Source: Neovahlkampfia damariscottae (taxonomy: Eukaryota > Heterolobosea > Selenaionea > Neovahlkampfiida > Neovahlkampfiidae). From it: a DNA stretch of 64,000 nt. Below, piece after piece: positions 1 through 11,600 of this stretch (its first letter is position 1; every line of letters starts with the position of its first letter). Made by a program: the position numbers and the translations under genes. The notes beneath the pieces were generated by a model, which was not told the origin of the DNA, searched no databases, and worked only from the letters and a program-made list of their open reading frames with translations. The stretch is from NCBI GenBank assembly GCA_016618085.1, contig JABLTG010000002.1, positions 327,070 through 391,069 on the forward strand, in the 5' to 3' direction.

Positions 1-895
1 TGACAACAACTGTTGGTTTTTTTTCGACTGTGGAAGTTAAAGGATTATAAGGAGTTAAATTTAATTCCAAATCAACGTGTGTTTCTGGGCTGATAATTTC
101 TTTACCTGAATCTGTTCTATCTAATTTCAAAGGATGTACAATTTCAACCATTTTGTTCTTTGGGTTTTTAAAGAAAATCTGAATGTTAAAAATTATTTTT
201 TTTTTCAAACTTGAACTTTGACTGGAAAGTCACCATAACCTCTTCTACTGACATGAAATGGTATTGAATTTAAAATTACAATATGATTTGGGATGAAAGA
301 ATCATGAAGATACACTTTTACAGATTCAATAAAATCTAGATTTGGATCCTCTGGTGGTGCTCGAACTATTTTTAAAAAAAATTAATCAAATAAAAGAAAA
401 ACTATAAATCATCCATTTATGAGTATAATTTCCATCTTGTTCACGAAACTTTTCAGGGACATACTTTGATGTGTTTCCAACAATTAATCTCTTTCTTTGA
501 ATGATCGGAGCGGCAATCACCTCCTTTTTAACAGCAAATTTGGAATTTAATATTTCTATTTCAGAACTGAATTCTACATTATGTAATGTTGAACAATGAA
601 GAATAAAAGTTTCTTGATTTAAAAAATTTTTTCGTCCACAAATATGACAGATGACTTGATTTTGATTTTGATTTTTATCTTTAATGAATAAATGAGAAGG
701 TTTAGACCGATCAGCTTTTTTTTTTTCAACTTTTTTTTTTTAATTTTTTTTGTTGTTACTTTGTTTCCCGATTTTTTCAAGTTTTTCTTTTGATTTTAAA
801 GAATTTATTAAATTTCTTTCAATAAGTAAAATCTCTGCCTGTTTTTTTTTGATTTCTTGGTCAAACTTCTGCTCTATCAGATCTTGTTGTTGCAT
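1..895 (-). CDS. YEATS2-like YEATS-domain chromatin protein (3' end beyond window)
   Basis: Acyl-lysine histone reader of the YEATS2 type, expected in a nuclear acetyltransferase complex. Splicing out 715-759, 366-402 and 179-210 gives one frame. An N-terminal basic coiled-coil stretch is followed by a C2H2-like finger (CHICG, then HCSTLH) at about 590-660. Then come RLIVGNTSKYVPEKF, THKWMIYIRAPPEDPN, IPFHVSRRGYGDFPVKVQ and EIVHPLKLDRTDSGK, which follow the human YEATS2 domain closely, including the LKLDRT loop. The start at 895 lies 22 nt downstream of a CCAAT element at 917-921. The C-terminus is off the left edge, so any other domains are unknown. The family assignment is firm; the zinc finger in front of the domain is unusual and inferred only from Cys/His spacing. 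Confidence 0.85.
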
Positions 896-1007
896 CTGTT
901 TTTTCACTATCTTCAACCAATGAAATTTGAAGATATGAAGAAATCACTAAATTATATTTAAAATAACTATTTCGTAATATTTGTTGTACATAAAAGCCGA
1001 ACTGATT

Positions 1008-1018
1008 TGATTGGATGA
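1008..1018 (+). promoter_or_regulatory. ATTGG promoter element for VPS39
   Basis: TGATTGGATGA, ending 20 nt before the VPS39 ATG. It is a good match to the element seen before most genes of the window. The promoter role is inferred from recurrence only. Confidence 0.5.
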
Positions 1019-1037
1019 GCATTCTAAAACATCATCA

Positions 1038-3864
1038 ATGGAAGTAATAGAATTAGATGAATTTGAGAAATTAAAATTCACCAAAATAGAAGCCATACAT
1101 AATGTAAATGGTAATTTACAATAAAAAATACTCACAAAAAAAACCAGATTTGTTGTTTCTTGGCACAGCAGAGAATTTTTTATATTCTTTCGTTTTTGAA
1201 AAAGAAAAACATGAAGAAAGTGGACAAACAAACATAAAAGTCAAATCAACAAAAAAACAATATTTAGGAAAGACCAAAAAATTAACAGCAATTGAATCAG
1301 ACGTTCATATTGGTGTTTTATTTGTTCAACACAGTGAGAAAATTTTTTTTTGAATTTTTTTTAAAAATGAAAGATAGTTTTATTTACATGTATGATATGG
1401 AAACTTTACAAGAAATTACAAAAATCAAAGAAAGCAAAGGTGTTTCAAAATTCACTTTAGATAAAAAACAAAAATTTCATCAGACCAGACTAATCATGAC
1501 TGTCAACAAAAAATTAATCACAGTGCTATATACCAACAGTTCTTATCAGAAATTTGAAGTAATCATTTTATTTTGTTAAATTTGTCTCAAAAAGGAATTT
1601 CCATTGACTGAATCACCTTTATGTATGAGATGTATTGGAGATACTGTTTTTTTAGGAATGAAAAAACAATATTTAATGTTAAAACTCGATGAAAAACAAA
1701 CAATTGAAGTATTTCAAGTTGAAAGTGGAGATACACCAGCCATGGAAGTTATTGAAGATGAAGAAGAAGTTCTATTAAAAATGGGAAATGTTGGAGTTTA
1801 TGTGCACATGTCAGGTGAAAAAAAAGGTCAACCATCAACTAGAACTTCAGTTGGATGGGCAGAAATTCCATCACAAATAGCAATTTCCTTTCCTTTCATT
1901 ATTGGACTGAATTCAAATTTAATTGAAGTTTATGATATGTACAGTGAATTATTGATAATGAATTTAGCATTTCAAGATGTCAATTTGATATGTGGTGACA
2001 AAAAAACACTTTTTATTACAATCAAAGAAAAGGTAGTTTTGTTAAATCCAATATCATTAGAACGTCAAGTAATTGATGATTTTATGTTTTTTTTAACATG
2101 ATTTTTTTGAAGATGAATTTCTTAATTGCAAGTGGAAAATGTGCTGAATCATTGGAATTACTTGATAAAATCTTTGAAGGAACTAAAGAAGAAAAAGAAA
2201 AATTAAGATCAAAGATGATTTTAGATGCAAGTTTTTATTGTTTATTGAACTCGGAATTTGAAAATAGTTTTGATTATTTCCGTCAAACGGATTCTACTTT
2301 TGATTTGCGTGAATTATTGGTTTATTTTGATGATTTGAAACCAACCAATTATATTCCAAAAAGGGAATATACAGTTTCATTAAAATCACAATGTAAGAAT
2401 AATTTGTTATAGTTAATGAAATTTTGTTGATAGACACTACATCATTGAGAAATAATAATCGACCAAATGTGAATGAAACTGTAAAGGAAATTGAAGAAGA
2501 AATTAAACTACACATGATTGCTTTTTTATTTGAAAGAAGAAATACAATGAAAATTACAAAGGAACAACAAGCTATTGATGCAGCAATCTTAAAGATACTC
2601 GTAGAGTTGGATGATGAAATTGCAATCAAAGAATTTCTTTTAAACAAGAATAACATAAATATGACAATGGCACAAGAAATTTTACAAAAGAAACATCATT
2701 ACTTTTTCTATTCACAATTCCAACGTGGACAAGGATTCATGGATAAATCATTAGAAATTTTAGAAAAGTAAAAATCAAATATTTTTTGACACTGTAGAAT
2801 TCACAACAAGATTTATGTTGAAGAAATAGAAAGAAATTATAAGCATGAGATTATTCAAATGTTAAAAGAAACAAATGATTTTTCTTTGATACAAAAATAT
2901 TCACCAATCGTTTTGACTGAAAATCCAATTGAAGGAATTACCATTTTTACCAAAAGAAAACAATCAATTGATGAAGAAAAAGTGATAAAATATCTTTCTA
3001 CATTGTCAAATATTGACATTGCAATTCAAGAATTTTTAGAGCATTTGATTTTACATGGAAACAAAAATCCGAAAAATCACACATTATTGGCTACTTACTA
3101 TATTGATTCAATTTCAAGAAAAAGTAAAAGACCTGGAACAGAAGGTGGGTTAATCGGAAAAACAAGGTCCAAACTTTTAATTCATCTTTCAAATAGTTTA
3201 TATTGTGAACATGAAGAAATTTTAAATCGATTAAAAGATACCGAATTTTTGGAAGAACAAGTGATTGTACATAGTAAATTGAATAATTACAAAGATGCAT
3301 TGAAATTAATATTAATAGATTTGGATAATAATGAAGAAGCTGAAAAGTTTTGTTTAAACCAATTTCCAAAAGTCAAACCTGATGATTATTTCAACAATTC
3401 AAAGAGAAGTGATTTATTCGTCACTGCATTAAGAATATGCATTGAAACTGGGTAAGAATGAAATTATCATTAATTTAAAAACAAGTGACCCTCGAAAATT
3501 GAAATTTTCAATTTATTTACTTAACAAATATCATAATTATATCAGTCCTGTTAAAGTGTTAAAAATAATACCTAGTTATGTTCCAATGTCATATATTTCA
3601 CATTATTTAGTTCAATCATTGAGAACCTTTCAAAATGTTGAAAGAAATTCTAAAATATTTGAAGAATTGAGTTTAGTTGAGAAATGGCAAATTGCAGATG
3701 ATTTGTCAGAATTACAAAGTCGTAAAGTTATTCTAAAGGATTCCACCAAATGTTCAGAATGTGATAAAGTTATAGGTACCTCAGTTTTTGCTGTTTTCCC
3801 AGATTTAAAAATAACTCACTTGTACTGCATGGACAAGAGAAAAAAGAAAGAAAATATGAAATAA
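1038..3864 (+). CDS. VPS39: VPS39/VAM6 subunit of HOPS/CORVET tethering complex
   Basis: Endolysosomal tethering subunit acting in late endosome-lysosome fusion. Exons join across introns 1111-1147, 1334-1373, 1559-1594, 2069-2112, one starting at 2393, 2768-2797 and 3452-3485. The product is about 854-861 residues (human 886). The N-terminal CNH domain is recognisable (DLLFLGTAENFLYSFVF, NSFIYMYDMETLQ, KSKG-type segment, VGWAEIP). An alpha-solenoid follows, and the C-terminus has the Vps39 zinc finger (CSECDKVIGTSVFAVFP then HLYC). The ATG at 1038 is 24 nt after an ATTGG box, and exon 1 reads into the CNH domain in frame. The acceptor of the 2393 intron is ambiguous: 2412 gives a 20-nt intron, 2433 a 41-nt intron. 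Both keep frame; 41 nt fits the other introns. Confidence 0.92.
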
Positions 3865-3908
3865 ATTTTCACATCAAAGAAAACTTTTTTTTTTTGTAGT
3901 TTGATACT

Positions 3909-4312
3909 TCAAAAAGTTAAATCAACACGATACAATGATGTCCAAATGGGTGAATTATCAGAATAATCCACTTCTTTCTTGTCTTTTCTGATGAATGTCA
4001 TTAATTTTGAATCGATATCTGTTACATCTGTTAGAAACACGGTTATTACATCTTCATCCAAATTAGTATCCACAATAAAATCTTTCATGACAGAACAAAA
4101 CACCACACCTTTCAAAATTAAATTTAAATCAACTTACCCACTGAGAAATTTGGTATCAAAGTTTCAATGTTGGTTTTTATTTTTTTGAATTCATCAGGAA
4201 TAGTTTGTTTTGATTTTATAGCATCTCTAACTATATGTGCATTATTTTTATGCATACCAGATACTTTAAAAATGTATTGTTCATTTTTCATCAATTGTTG
4301 ATATGAGATCAT
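3909..4312 (-). CDS. Hypothetical protein, 124 aa
   Basis: Not recognised. Two exons join across a 29-nt intron at about 4106-4134 to give 124 residues with no signal peptide or membrane helix. The C-terminal half is rich in Asp and beta-branched residues (VFCSVMKDFIVDTNLDED, VFLTDVTDIDSKLMTF). Support for a real gene is the consistent splice, the frame kept through it, and an ATTGG box at 4347-4351, 35 nt upstream. It converges on VPS39 with about 45 nt between stop codons. Confidence 0.6.
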
Positions 4313-4374
4313 TTTCGATTTGAGTTTTGTTTTAAAAATAAAATTTATTGGTCAATTAGTAGAGTGTTTTTTTT

Positions 4375-4590
4375 TTAGTCTTCATCATCACTTTTGCTAT
4401 CTGATAACAAAGGTGTTTTTGGAACTGTTTTTTCAAGTTTTTCCAAAATTACTTCATGAACATCAACAGCTGTTTCAAGTTTTGATACAATTGCTTCTAA
4501 CTTTCTTCTTTTTTTTCTTTCATCATCAAGTTCTGATTTTAATATTTTCACAGATACTTCAAATTCTTTTATTCTTTCTTGGTCATTCAT
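4375..4590 (-). CDS. Small coiled-coil protein, 71 aa
   Basis: Single-exon small gene. Almost the whole product is predicted coiled coil by eye (heptad-like Leu/Ile/Val in KILKSELDDERKKRRKLEAI and the next 25 residues), followed by a Pro-Leu-Leu linker and an acidic tail ending SDDED. It has no targeting signal. A perfect TGATTGGATAA element sits at 4617-4627, 27 nt upstream of the ATG, which argues for a genuine gene despite its size. It could be a small subunit of a tethering or cytoskeletal complex; the function is unknown. Confidence 0.6.
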   Translation of the reverse strand: MNDQERIKEFEVSVKILKSELDDERKKRRKLEAIVSKLETAVDVHEVILEKLEKTVPKTPLLSDSKSDDED

Positions 4591-4616
4591 TTTTTAAACA
4601 AGTACAAAACAGGATT

Positions 4617-4627
4617 TGATTGGATAA
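4617..4627. promoter_or_regulatory. TGATTGGATAA element
   Basis: Perfect match to the recurrent element, 27 nt before the start of the coiled-coil gene read on the minus strand. Relative to the gene it reads TTATCCAATCA, the opposite orientation to that at VPS39. Confidence 0.5.
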
Positions 4628-4656
4628 CTGAAAATAGAGAAAAATGATCAAAAATT

Positions 4657-6285
4657 TTATTGAATTAAAAATGATTCATTAATTTTTAAAATGGATTGGG
4701 AATAAAAATAATTTGCTTCTTCAATTGAATTTCCAATGGAAACTAATCCAAATTTACCAAATTGATTCAAACCTCCTAACATATGAAATAAACAACCTTT
4801 TTCACTTTTTGAATTCCATAATAAATCAGATTTGGAAAATAATTTGATCAAATCTTTTGGTTCATTTCCAATAAATCGAGTATCAAATACATTATCAGTG
4901 GCGAAGTAATACTTTTGTGATTTTTTGGAAATATATTCACCTGTTTGATCAGAATACTCACCATCTGATAATAGTTTCAATGACATCATTGGGTGAGTTG
5001 TACCACATGCTCTTAGATTAATTTCAATTGCATAGAAATCATAATTCTCTGGGTTCATCGATTTCTCTTTTGTCATTTTTAAGTCTTTTGGAACTACCAT
5101 ATAGTCCACTCCAAAATGTTCAATTACACCTTTGGATGCTAAAACAAGACCTATTTTTCTTGTTAATTCTTGAACTTTTAGTCTCCAAATATCATTGGAT
5201 GGAAATGAGCATCCCAAATACACCTATTGAAAAATATGAGTTTAATTTCGATTACTTGCTTATCTGGACCTGTGAATACTTGTTCATGAGTTGAAATAAT
5301 TGAAACATCCCCATTTAAAGTAATACAAGCTTGTCCAGAAGGTGAAGCAACACCAACTAAGAATAATTCAGCAATGCCACCCATTTGTTTGAATTTTTTA
5401 TAAAAAGATTCCCAATCTGTTTCTTTGTCAATAAACTTCAAGTTGTAAAATTCCGCCAATAAAAAATCCTCAAGTTTTTCACATTGAAAAATATCTTGTT
5501 CAACTTTTAATTCTTTCAAAATTTTCTTTTTTAACTTTGAGAGGTTCAAAATAGCATTTCCATTTCCTGAGAATGAATCATTTAATTTGATCATCATTTT
5601 ATCAATGTTTGGATTCTTCTTCCATAAACCTATAATTTCTTGGGCTAAAACAATGTCTGTGAAACATTCATTTGATGAATCTGGATATAATATGCCAGTT
5701 TCTTTAAAAATACATTTTGAACCATGTTTGGTCCCTAAATCATTGAATGAAGGATCAGCAGCAAGCAAAGGAATATCTAATGCTTTGGCCAATTCGATCT
5801 CATCTTCAGTGGAACGAATCACAATCATATAAGCATTCTCCACATCCCTTATGAGCCCCTTTATTTCTTTCAAAAGGGATGATCTTTCATAAACTTTTTT
5901 TGAAAGAGGAATTGGAGAAAAGTCATCAGGACTAACAAAAAAAATTCTTTCTTTAACATTCTCTATATCTTGACCAGCTACTAATCCACAATAATAACTT
6001 TCAAATTTTTGTCAGTTTTGTGAAAATTTAACTCACTCAATAATTGTTGGTTCCATGATTTCAGAAGTCATAAAAATCATTCTAGCATTTGGATTCTTCA
6101 ATAGAAATATGTTGTACAATTGTCTTTCTTCATATTTGTATGCTCCATGAACTTTTTTAACTTCTTCTTGATCAAATGATAATGAAGGGCATACAACAAT
6201 ATCCACTTTTTGATTTGATTCCTATGATAGATGTTATTAGATGTATTTCCATTACCCAGTAGTGGGTTTTGTTTATTTGATTCAT
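4657..6285 (-). CDS. ATP-grasp ligase-like protein (IQCH / PGM1-related family)
   Basis: Probable ATP-dependent carboxylate-amine ligase fold, 507 aa from four exons. The introns (34, 39 and 32 nt in gene order) restore the pre-ATP-grasp region KVDIVVCPSLSFDQEE, then KYEERQLYNIFLLKNP. The ATP-grasp core follows, with IMIKLNDSFSGNGNAILNL (nucleotide-binding Lys and Gly-rich loop) and SPSGQACITLNGDV. The junction STHEQVFTGPDKQVYLGC is typical of this family. A late segment EINLRACGTTHP holds the metal-binding Asn/Arg. The start at 6285 is the only ATG in frame with the first intron and lies 29 nt from a CCAAT box at 6314-6318. The substrate is unknown; no IQ motif was seen. Confidence 0.72.
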
Positions 6286-6505
6286 TTCGGTTAAATGAGG
6301 ATGAAGTCGATAGCCAATGGGAAATTAGACCGATCGGATATTTATCCAATAATAAGAGGTTTATACCAAAATAATCCTCATTTCTAAAATTGAAGTGCCA
6401 TTTTTTTCTGGTCATTGTTCTAATTTGGAAGAAAATAGCATGAAGGAGAGCATCAAAATTCAAAAAAATAATTACAGAAAAAGGTTTAAGAGAAAAAAAA
6501 GTAAT

Positions 6506-7533
6506 TTATTCATTTTTATTCTTTTTCAAAACCTAAAAATGATTAAAAATAAATAAATTCGACTTACAGGAAGAAAATGCAAATGATAATCAGTATCTCT
6601 TTCTCTCTTCATTTTTTGTTGATTAAATTTCAATTGATGAGCCGGAGCAGCAGTTTCACCAGATTTGACACGATCAGACCAATGCTTATAATCACTATAC
6701 TGTTTTACTTGTCTCAATTCTTTTTCAGCTTCTGCAATCAATAATTTCTTTTTCAATTTATCCAAAGCATCATCTTCTTCTAATTCAGTAAAATCAAAGT
6801 TTGGCATATATTTGAACTGTAACATTCTACTATCTCGAAAATTGATTTTGTGCATATTTAAACTTAAAGCCACTCTCTTTGCAATAGATTTCTTTTCAAA
6901 TTCAATATAATATCCGTTCAATGTTTTTCTATTCGCTTTCACACGATAATCTTCTTTGATACGGGTGACTGTTCCATAAGGCTCCAAATAACTGATTAAT
7001 TTATCTTTGTTACAATATTCTTTAGGTGGTCTTGATAAAAAAACAACTCCTTTTAACTTCTTTTTCAATTTTAATTTTTGATAATCTAATGGTTTAACAT
7101 ATTTTGGTTTTCCAATTGGAATTTCTTCTAAAGGAACTAAAAAAAGTTAATGAAAAAATTGAAAAATACTTTCTTCTTCTTTTTTCTTTTTTTCTTTTTT
7201 TTCTTTCTTTTTTTGTAACTCCTTTTTGTAGATTTCGTCTGCATCTTCATCTTCGTTATAAAAATCTTCTCTGACTGAAAAACCTTGTGATTCTTCCTCT
7301 TCCTCCTCTTCTTCTGTGTCATTATCATTACTTTCATCATTTGATTCATCTTCTTCTTCTTTTTCTGATTCTGAATTTATTTCGTTTGACGACGAAACTT
7401 CTTCATTGTTTTCATCATCTTCTTCTTCTTCTTCTTCATCATATTCTTCATAATTCTTGTTTTTTTGTTTTGTTGTGAATACTTCTTCATCTGAATCAGT
7501 ATCACTTCCGTAGAGGTTAATTATTTTGGACAT
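6506..7533 (-). CDS. ESF2/ABT1-like small-subunit processome RNA-binding protein
   Basis: Nucleolar factor expected in U3-dependent 18S rRNA processing. Three exons (introns of 33 and 35 nt) encode 319 aa. The N-terminal third is extremely acidic and serine-rich (runs of Glu/Asp from residue 10 to about 100). A Lys/Glu stretch follows, then the RRM: GVVFLSRPPKEYCNKDKLI, PYGTVTRI, LNGYYIEFEKKSIAKRVALS, HKINFRDSRMLQFKYM. The post-RRM ALDKLKKKLLIAEAEKELRQ region matches the family. The start at 7533 is 12 nt after a perfect TTATCCAATCA element. Repeated GAA codons give a poly-pyrimidine look on the plus strand. Confidence 0.85.
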
Positions 7534-7544
7534 TGTGAAAGATC

Positions 7545-7555
7545 TGATTGGATAA
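7545..7555. promoter_or_regulatory. TGATTGGATAA element before ESF2-like gene
   Basis: Perfect match to the window-wide element, 11 nt upstream of the ATG at 7533. Such closeness implies a very short 5' UTR if the element sets transcription start. Confidence 0.5.
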
Positions 7556-7576
7556 AAAAAATAAAGGCAAAATTTA

Positions 7577-10261
7577 TCAGTTTTCAATTTCAATCTCAAA
7601 TGATTTCATTTCATTCAATTCCAAGAAAATCAGAGAATTTGTTCTTCCAACTTTAACAAATTAGAATTAAAATTTACCACTTACAATTTTCTAAATTTGT
7701 GATTGATTTTTGAAAGATTTTATCAATTTTGAATTTGAAAATGTTTTTTAATTCAATCCAAATACCTTTAGAAAAATCAGAATTTTCTTCTTTTTCATAA
7801 ATGTGATTTAAAGTCAAGAAAAGTTTGTTTTCAATTTGTTTCAAACTCATCACGTTGACATTTCTTGGGAACTCATTTTTCAAGAATGAGTAGTATTTTT
7901 TGAATTGAAGGCTTTGATTTGGTTCAATTTGGAAGAATTCCAGTGGATAATTGAATAAATAATTTTGGTAATGCCTATTGGCTGAAGCATCTTTCATATT
8001 AGAATCATAGAAGATTCTAAATTTGGAATTTAACAATGAATCATCATCTAATATCTCACCTACACCTCTTCCGTCATCATAGTTAGTTCTTCTTAATAGC
8101 ATCAATTCAATTTCTCCTTCTTTTTTTATAGATCCTCCAGCAAGTGTTTTGTCTGTCAAAAGAGTGAAATATGAGCTTGAATCATTGATATACGCTGAAT
8201 AGACGATTGGATAATAGTTTCCGGCGACAGGTTCAGGTGAATCATGTTTGAATTTTCTCAATTTCATTTCAAGCCCATTGTTATCGGTATAGATTTCTCT
8301 TTTGTTTTTGATGGATGTTTTGATTTTTAATATCAATTCATTGTCCATAACCAAAGGTTGTTTACCTTTTATTTCCAAATCCAAGTATTTGAATTTCTTA
8401 AATATTCTAGTGACGTGGGTTATTTTAGTGGGAAATTCCAATGTTTCTTCATTCACCAATGAACCAGAATATTGTTTTCTAGAAGGATTTCCAAGGTCTA
8501 ATGGAATATCATGATCTGGTCGAAATATATAAACACCACTTTTTTGACCACCTCCATTGAAAGGTTTGTAAACTTGATATCTAAATTCCAAATTCCTATG
8601 TACAGGCAAATGAAAGGAGAGTTTCTTAGAGTTTCCCATTCTTTTCAATTTGTAACTCATGAAACCAATAGGAGGTAATGTAATTTCAAAAAATATTTCA
8701 TAACCGTTTTCTCTTTTGATGGATTCTGATTCGATTACTTTTTGAGAAAAATCTACAATTTGGATGTTCTTGATGTTGGTAAAGAAAGAGAACATTTCAT
8801 TTCTTTTCCACCCCAAAGAATTAAATAAAACTATATCATGCCTATTTTCATTTTCATTGAAATGTATTCTTTTTGTTGGCAATCCAATAATTGGAACTCT
8901 TGAATTTTCTTTTATTGATAATAAAGACTCCAATGATTCCTTTACAACAAAAAATTGATTTCTAAGACCTGAAATCAATTTTCTATTGTAATTTTGACGT
9001 ACATGAGTCTTTGCAGTTCCTGTAATTCCATCATGATGTTGCATTTCTCCATTGTTCTGTTGGCCTATCAAAATCCTTGCAAAGTCATTTTTGTTATTTC
9101 TTTTCATGTCAATATTCGAAGCAACTGAAAGAATTTGGGAAGATTTCAATGAGGATTCTAATAATCTGGTCAATTTTTTTAACACAGGATAAGAAGTGAA
9201 ATAACCTGTCCAATATGATTTATCATTGTCTTTGTATGGAAAGAAATCCTGTTCGTTTCTTTTTGGCCATGAAGTTTCTTTTTCAATTGCTTCAAAGTAA
9301 TCAGAAAGTAAAGAAAATTTCAAATTCATCTTGAACTTTGATCTGTTTTCATTGATGTAATCAATCATTAACGTCATATTTCCAAACATTCTTTGTGGTT
9401 CTCTAAATGTGAAATCACACCCGTAGGTATGTAAATAATTATTTGTTTTGTATGCTTTTGCTCTTTCACGAATTTTTTCAGCATAAATTTCAGATTGTTT
9501 TTTGATGTTTTCAGGAGTTAATGGAGGACTATTTCTTGGATTGTAACCCCAAGGATATGAACCTTCCCAATCTACAGGTGAAAATGTACAATAACTGTCA
9601 TAAAGAATATGAGTAAAAATGTCAGTTTTGTTTGAATTTTTTGATGTTCTCCAAATGAATTCCATTTGTTTATTCTCTCTTAATCTATTTTTCAACTGAT
9701 AATCGATTCTGGCAATAACGTGATACTTAAATCCCATTCTTTTATAAATACCAGCCATAACTGAAGATAAACCAAATGGGTCAATTTGCCAACCAATCTA
9801 AAATTAACTTTGTTTTTTTGACTTACTCTTGGGATAATTCCGAATTCTTTATGTAACCATTGATTTCCCAAAGATATTTGATCAATAATAGATGAGTAAG
9901 TTGGACAAGCATCGTCATTCATTACCCATCCACCTAAAACAAATTCTATTTGTTTTGTTTTGAACAACAATTCTTTGAATTTTTTTTTGATGTAATCATC
10001 TTGTTCACTCCACCATTTTGAAAAAAAAATAGTTTCAACCCACATAAATTTTGCATTTTTATCTCTAATCAATAAATTGATTGTGTTAGTGAGAATGTTT
10101 TTAACAACAATATCATAATATTCTTCAGTTGTTTTCAACCATCCTGCGTCACAATGTGAATTAGGAACAATGAATACATTCAATATTTCTTCTTTTTTCA
10201 AAGAGTTTTCTGTTGAAGCGAAACAGAGGAGAACAAACACAAACAGAAAAAAGAATTTCAT
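7577..10261 (-). CDS. Secreted/lysosomal GH38 alpha-mannosidase
   Basis: Removes alpha-mannose from N-glycans, probably in the lysosome or secretory path. 873 aa, three exons (introns of 29 and 34 nt). The hydrophobic N-terminus MKFFFLFVFVLLCFAS is a signal peptide. GH38 hallmarks in order: NSHCDAGWLKT (zinc His and Asp), FVLGGWVMNDDACPTY, GWQIDPFGLSS (nucleophile Asp), and HHDGITGTAKTHV (zinc His). The C-terminal beta domains follow, with NPSRKQYSG and LLRRTNYDDGRGVGE. Length fits the MAN2B1 class. I chose the ATG at 10261 rather than one 39 nt upstream because it begins the signal peptide exactly. The upstream neighbour on the same strand stops only 40 bp away. Confidence 0.9.
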
Positions 10262-10301
10262 TGGTGGAAAAAAAATCAATCTCTGGTGAATATCAAACAT
10301 T

Positions 10302-11258
10302 TTAATTTGTATTCACAAAAAGAATATTTTCTTCTTCGCAAATACTCTTATCCTTCAACCAAACTTCTCTTGAAACTCCATTGCAATTTGAAAATACTTC
10401 TTTGAAACCCATTTGGGTCATGTATGGAATGATATTCTCTCTTGTATTGGAAGCTTTGGAATAATAAGCTCCTTTCTTTACAGTTACTTCCAATTTGATT
10501 TTTTGAATTCTTTTTAAGTATTCTCCGGCAGATAAGATAACATTGAAATCTGAGAAATTGTTTAGTATTTATTTGTTAAAATACCTTCACCTTGAGCATC
10601 TACTTCGAGATATGTGATCTCAAAGTTTTCTGGAATACAAGGAAGAACAGAATCTAAGCGTAGAACGGGTACCAATACAACTATCAAAGTGAGAATTTCA
10701 TTAGAGATCCTTACCGTCAGTCAACCATTTTTCTTTTATATTTTTTGTAAAATCATTGAGAGAATGTGAGTATGAACCACCGCCACCACCAACATTGAAC
10801 TTTGCAACTCCATTGTAAACACTAACTGCTGTCGGAATGACTTTCAAATTTTTGTGAAGTTGATTGTTTTTCATAGCATAATCTAATTTTGGTTCAAATG
10901 CAATGACAAATTCTTCATCATTATTAGGTCTAACAGGATCCAAATGTGTACCGACGTCCATTTTGATTTTTTTAACTCCGCTTGGAACATTCAAAGAAAA
11001 TTTCTTGCATTTTGCTTTGACATCTTTATCCAAAGTCCGAACAACTGGAACGTCAAAAGACACTTTTTTAGATCCTTTTGAACATTTTTCTTTCAAAACT
11101 TCGCATTTTTGCTTTTCAAAATTGACATCTTCGAGTCTCTCTATCCTTAAATGTTCCATTTGAAAATCAAAGTAATACTTATATCCGACAGTGAAGATAA
11201 TCATGAAACAAAAAGCAGCGCTAAGAGCTATTTTTTGGAAACGAGATGTGTGGAGCAT
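10302..11258 (-). CDS. Type II membrane FkbM-family methyltransferase
   Basis: Probable S-adenosylmethionine-dependent methyltransferase, 295 aa, anchored by one N-terminal helix (IALSAAFCFMIIFTVGY), so Golgi or ER lumenal. Introns of 34 and 35 nt restore the diagnostic FkbM block VPVLRLDSVLP, then ITYLEVDAQGEDFNVILSAG and KIKLEVT. Earlier VGTHLDPVRPN, VIAFEP, NGVAKFNVGGGGGSYSH and a C-terminal ENILFVNT also fit. The usual Gly-rich SAM loop is weak (DVGTH). The ATG at 11258 is preferred over an in-frame TTG upstream; a CCAAT box lies at 11290-11294. The substrate is unknown; a sugar hydroxyl is typical for the family. Confidence 0.75.
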
Positions 11259-11600
11259 TTTATCACCGTTTATTTTTTTAACCTCCGCACCAATCAAATA
11301 ATTTCTATTTATGTGCTTACTTTGTTAATTTTTCCGTCTCGATGCTGGACTTTGGATAAATTATTGCTGAATTGAACAATACTAAAAACCACCATTGTAA
11401 ATTAAAAAACTAGTCAGATTTTTCAACTTTTCTTTTCGGTTTTTTATTTAATCAATTTCTCATCTATTTTTATTTGAAACATTGACTATGCAATTTGGAA
11501 CAAAGATGTGAAATGTTGACATCAAAAATACAAAGAAATAATTGGTTATTTTTCATACATTTTTATTGGATAATAATTCTCCTATAGAAAGTTCAGCTCA
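11259..11600. other. Divergent intergenic region
   Basis: About 340 nt between divergent genes. It holds the CCAAT box of the methyltransferase (11290-11294), an ATTGG at 11541-11545 and the ATTGGATAATA box of the next gene (11565-11575). No credible ORF or RNA gene seen. Confidence 0.5.

Noticed and set aside
947-1231. Minus-strand ORF of 94 codons
   Set aside because: Antisense to the first VPS39 exons; composition is the mirror of the real gene and no promoter element precedes it.
4320-4619. Plus-strand ORF of 99 codons rich in Phe/Leu/His
   Set aside because: Antisense of the small coiled-coil gene; the codons are complements of Glu/Lys codons.
7287-7478. Plus-strand Leu/His-rich ORF
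   Set aside because: Complement of the acidic Glu/Asp/Ser N-terminus of the ESF2-like gene.
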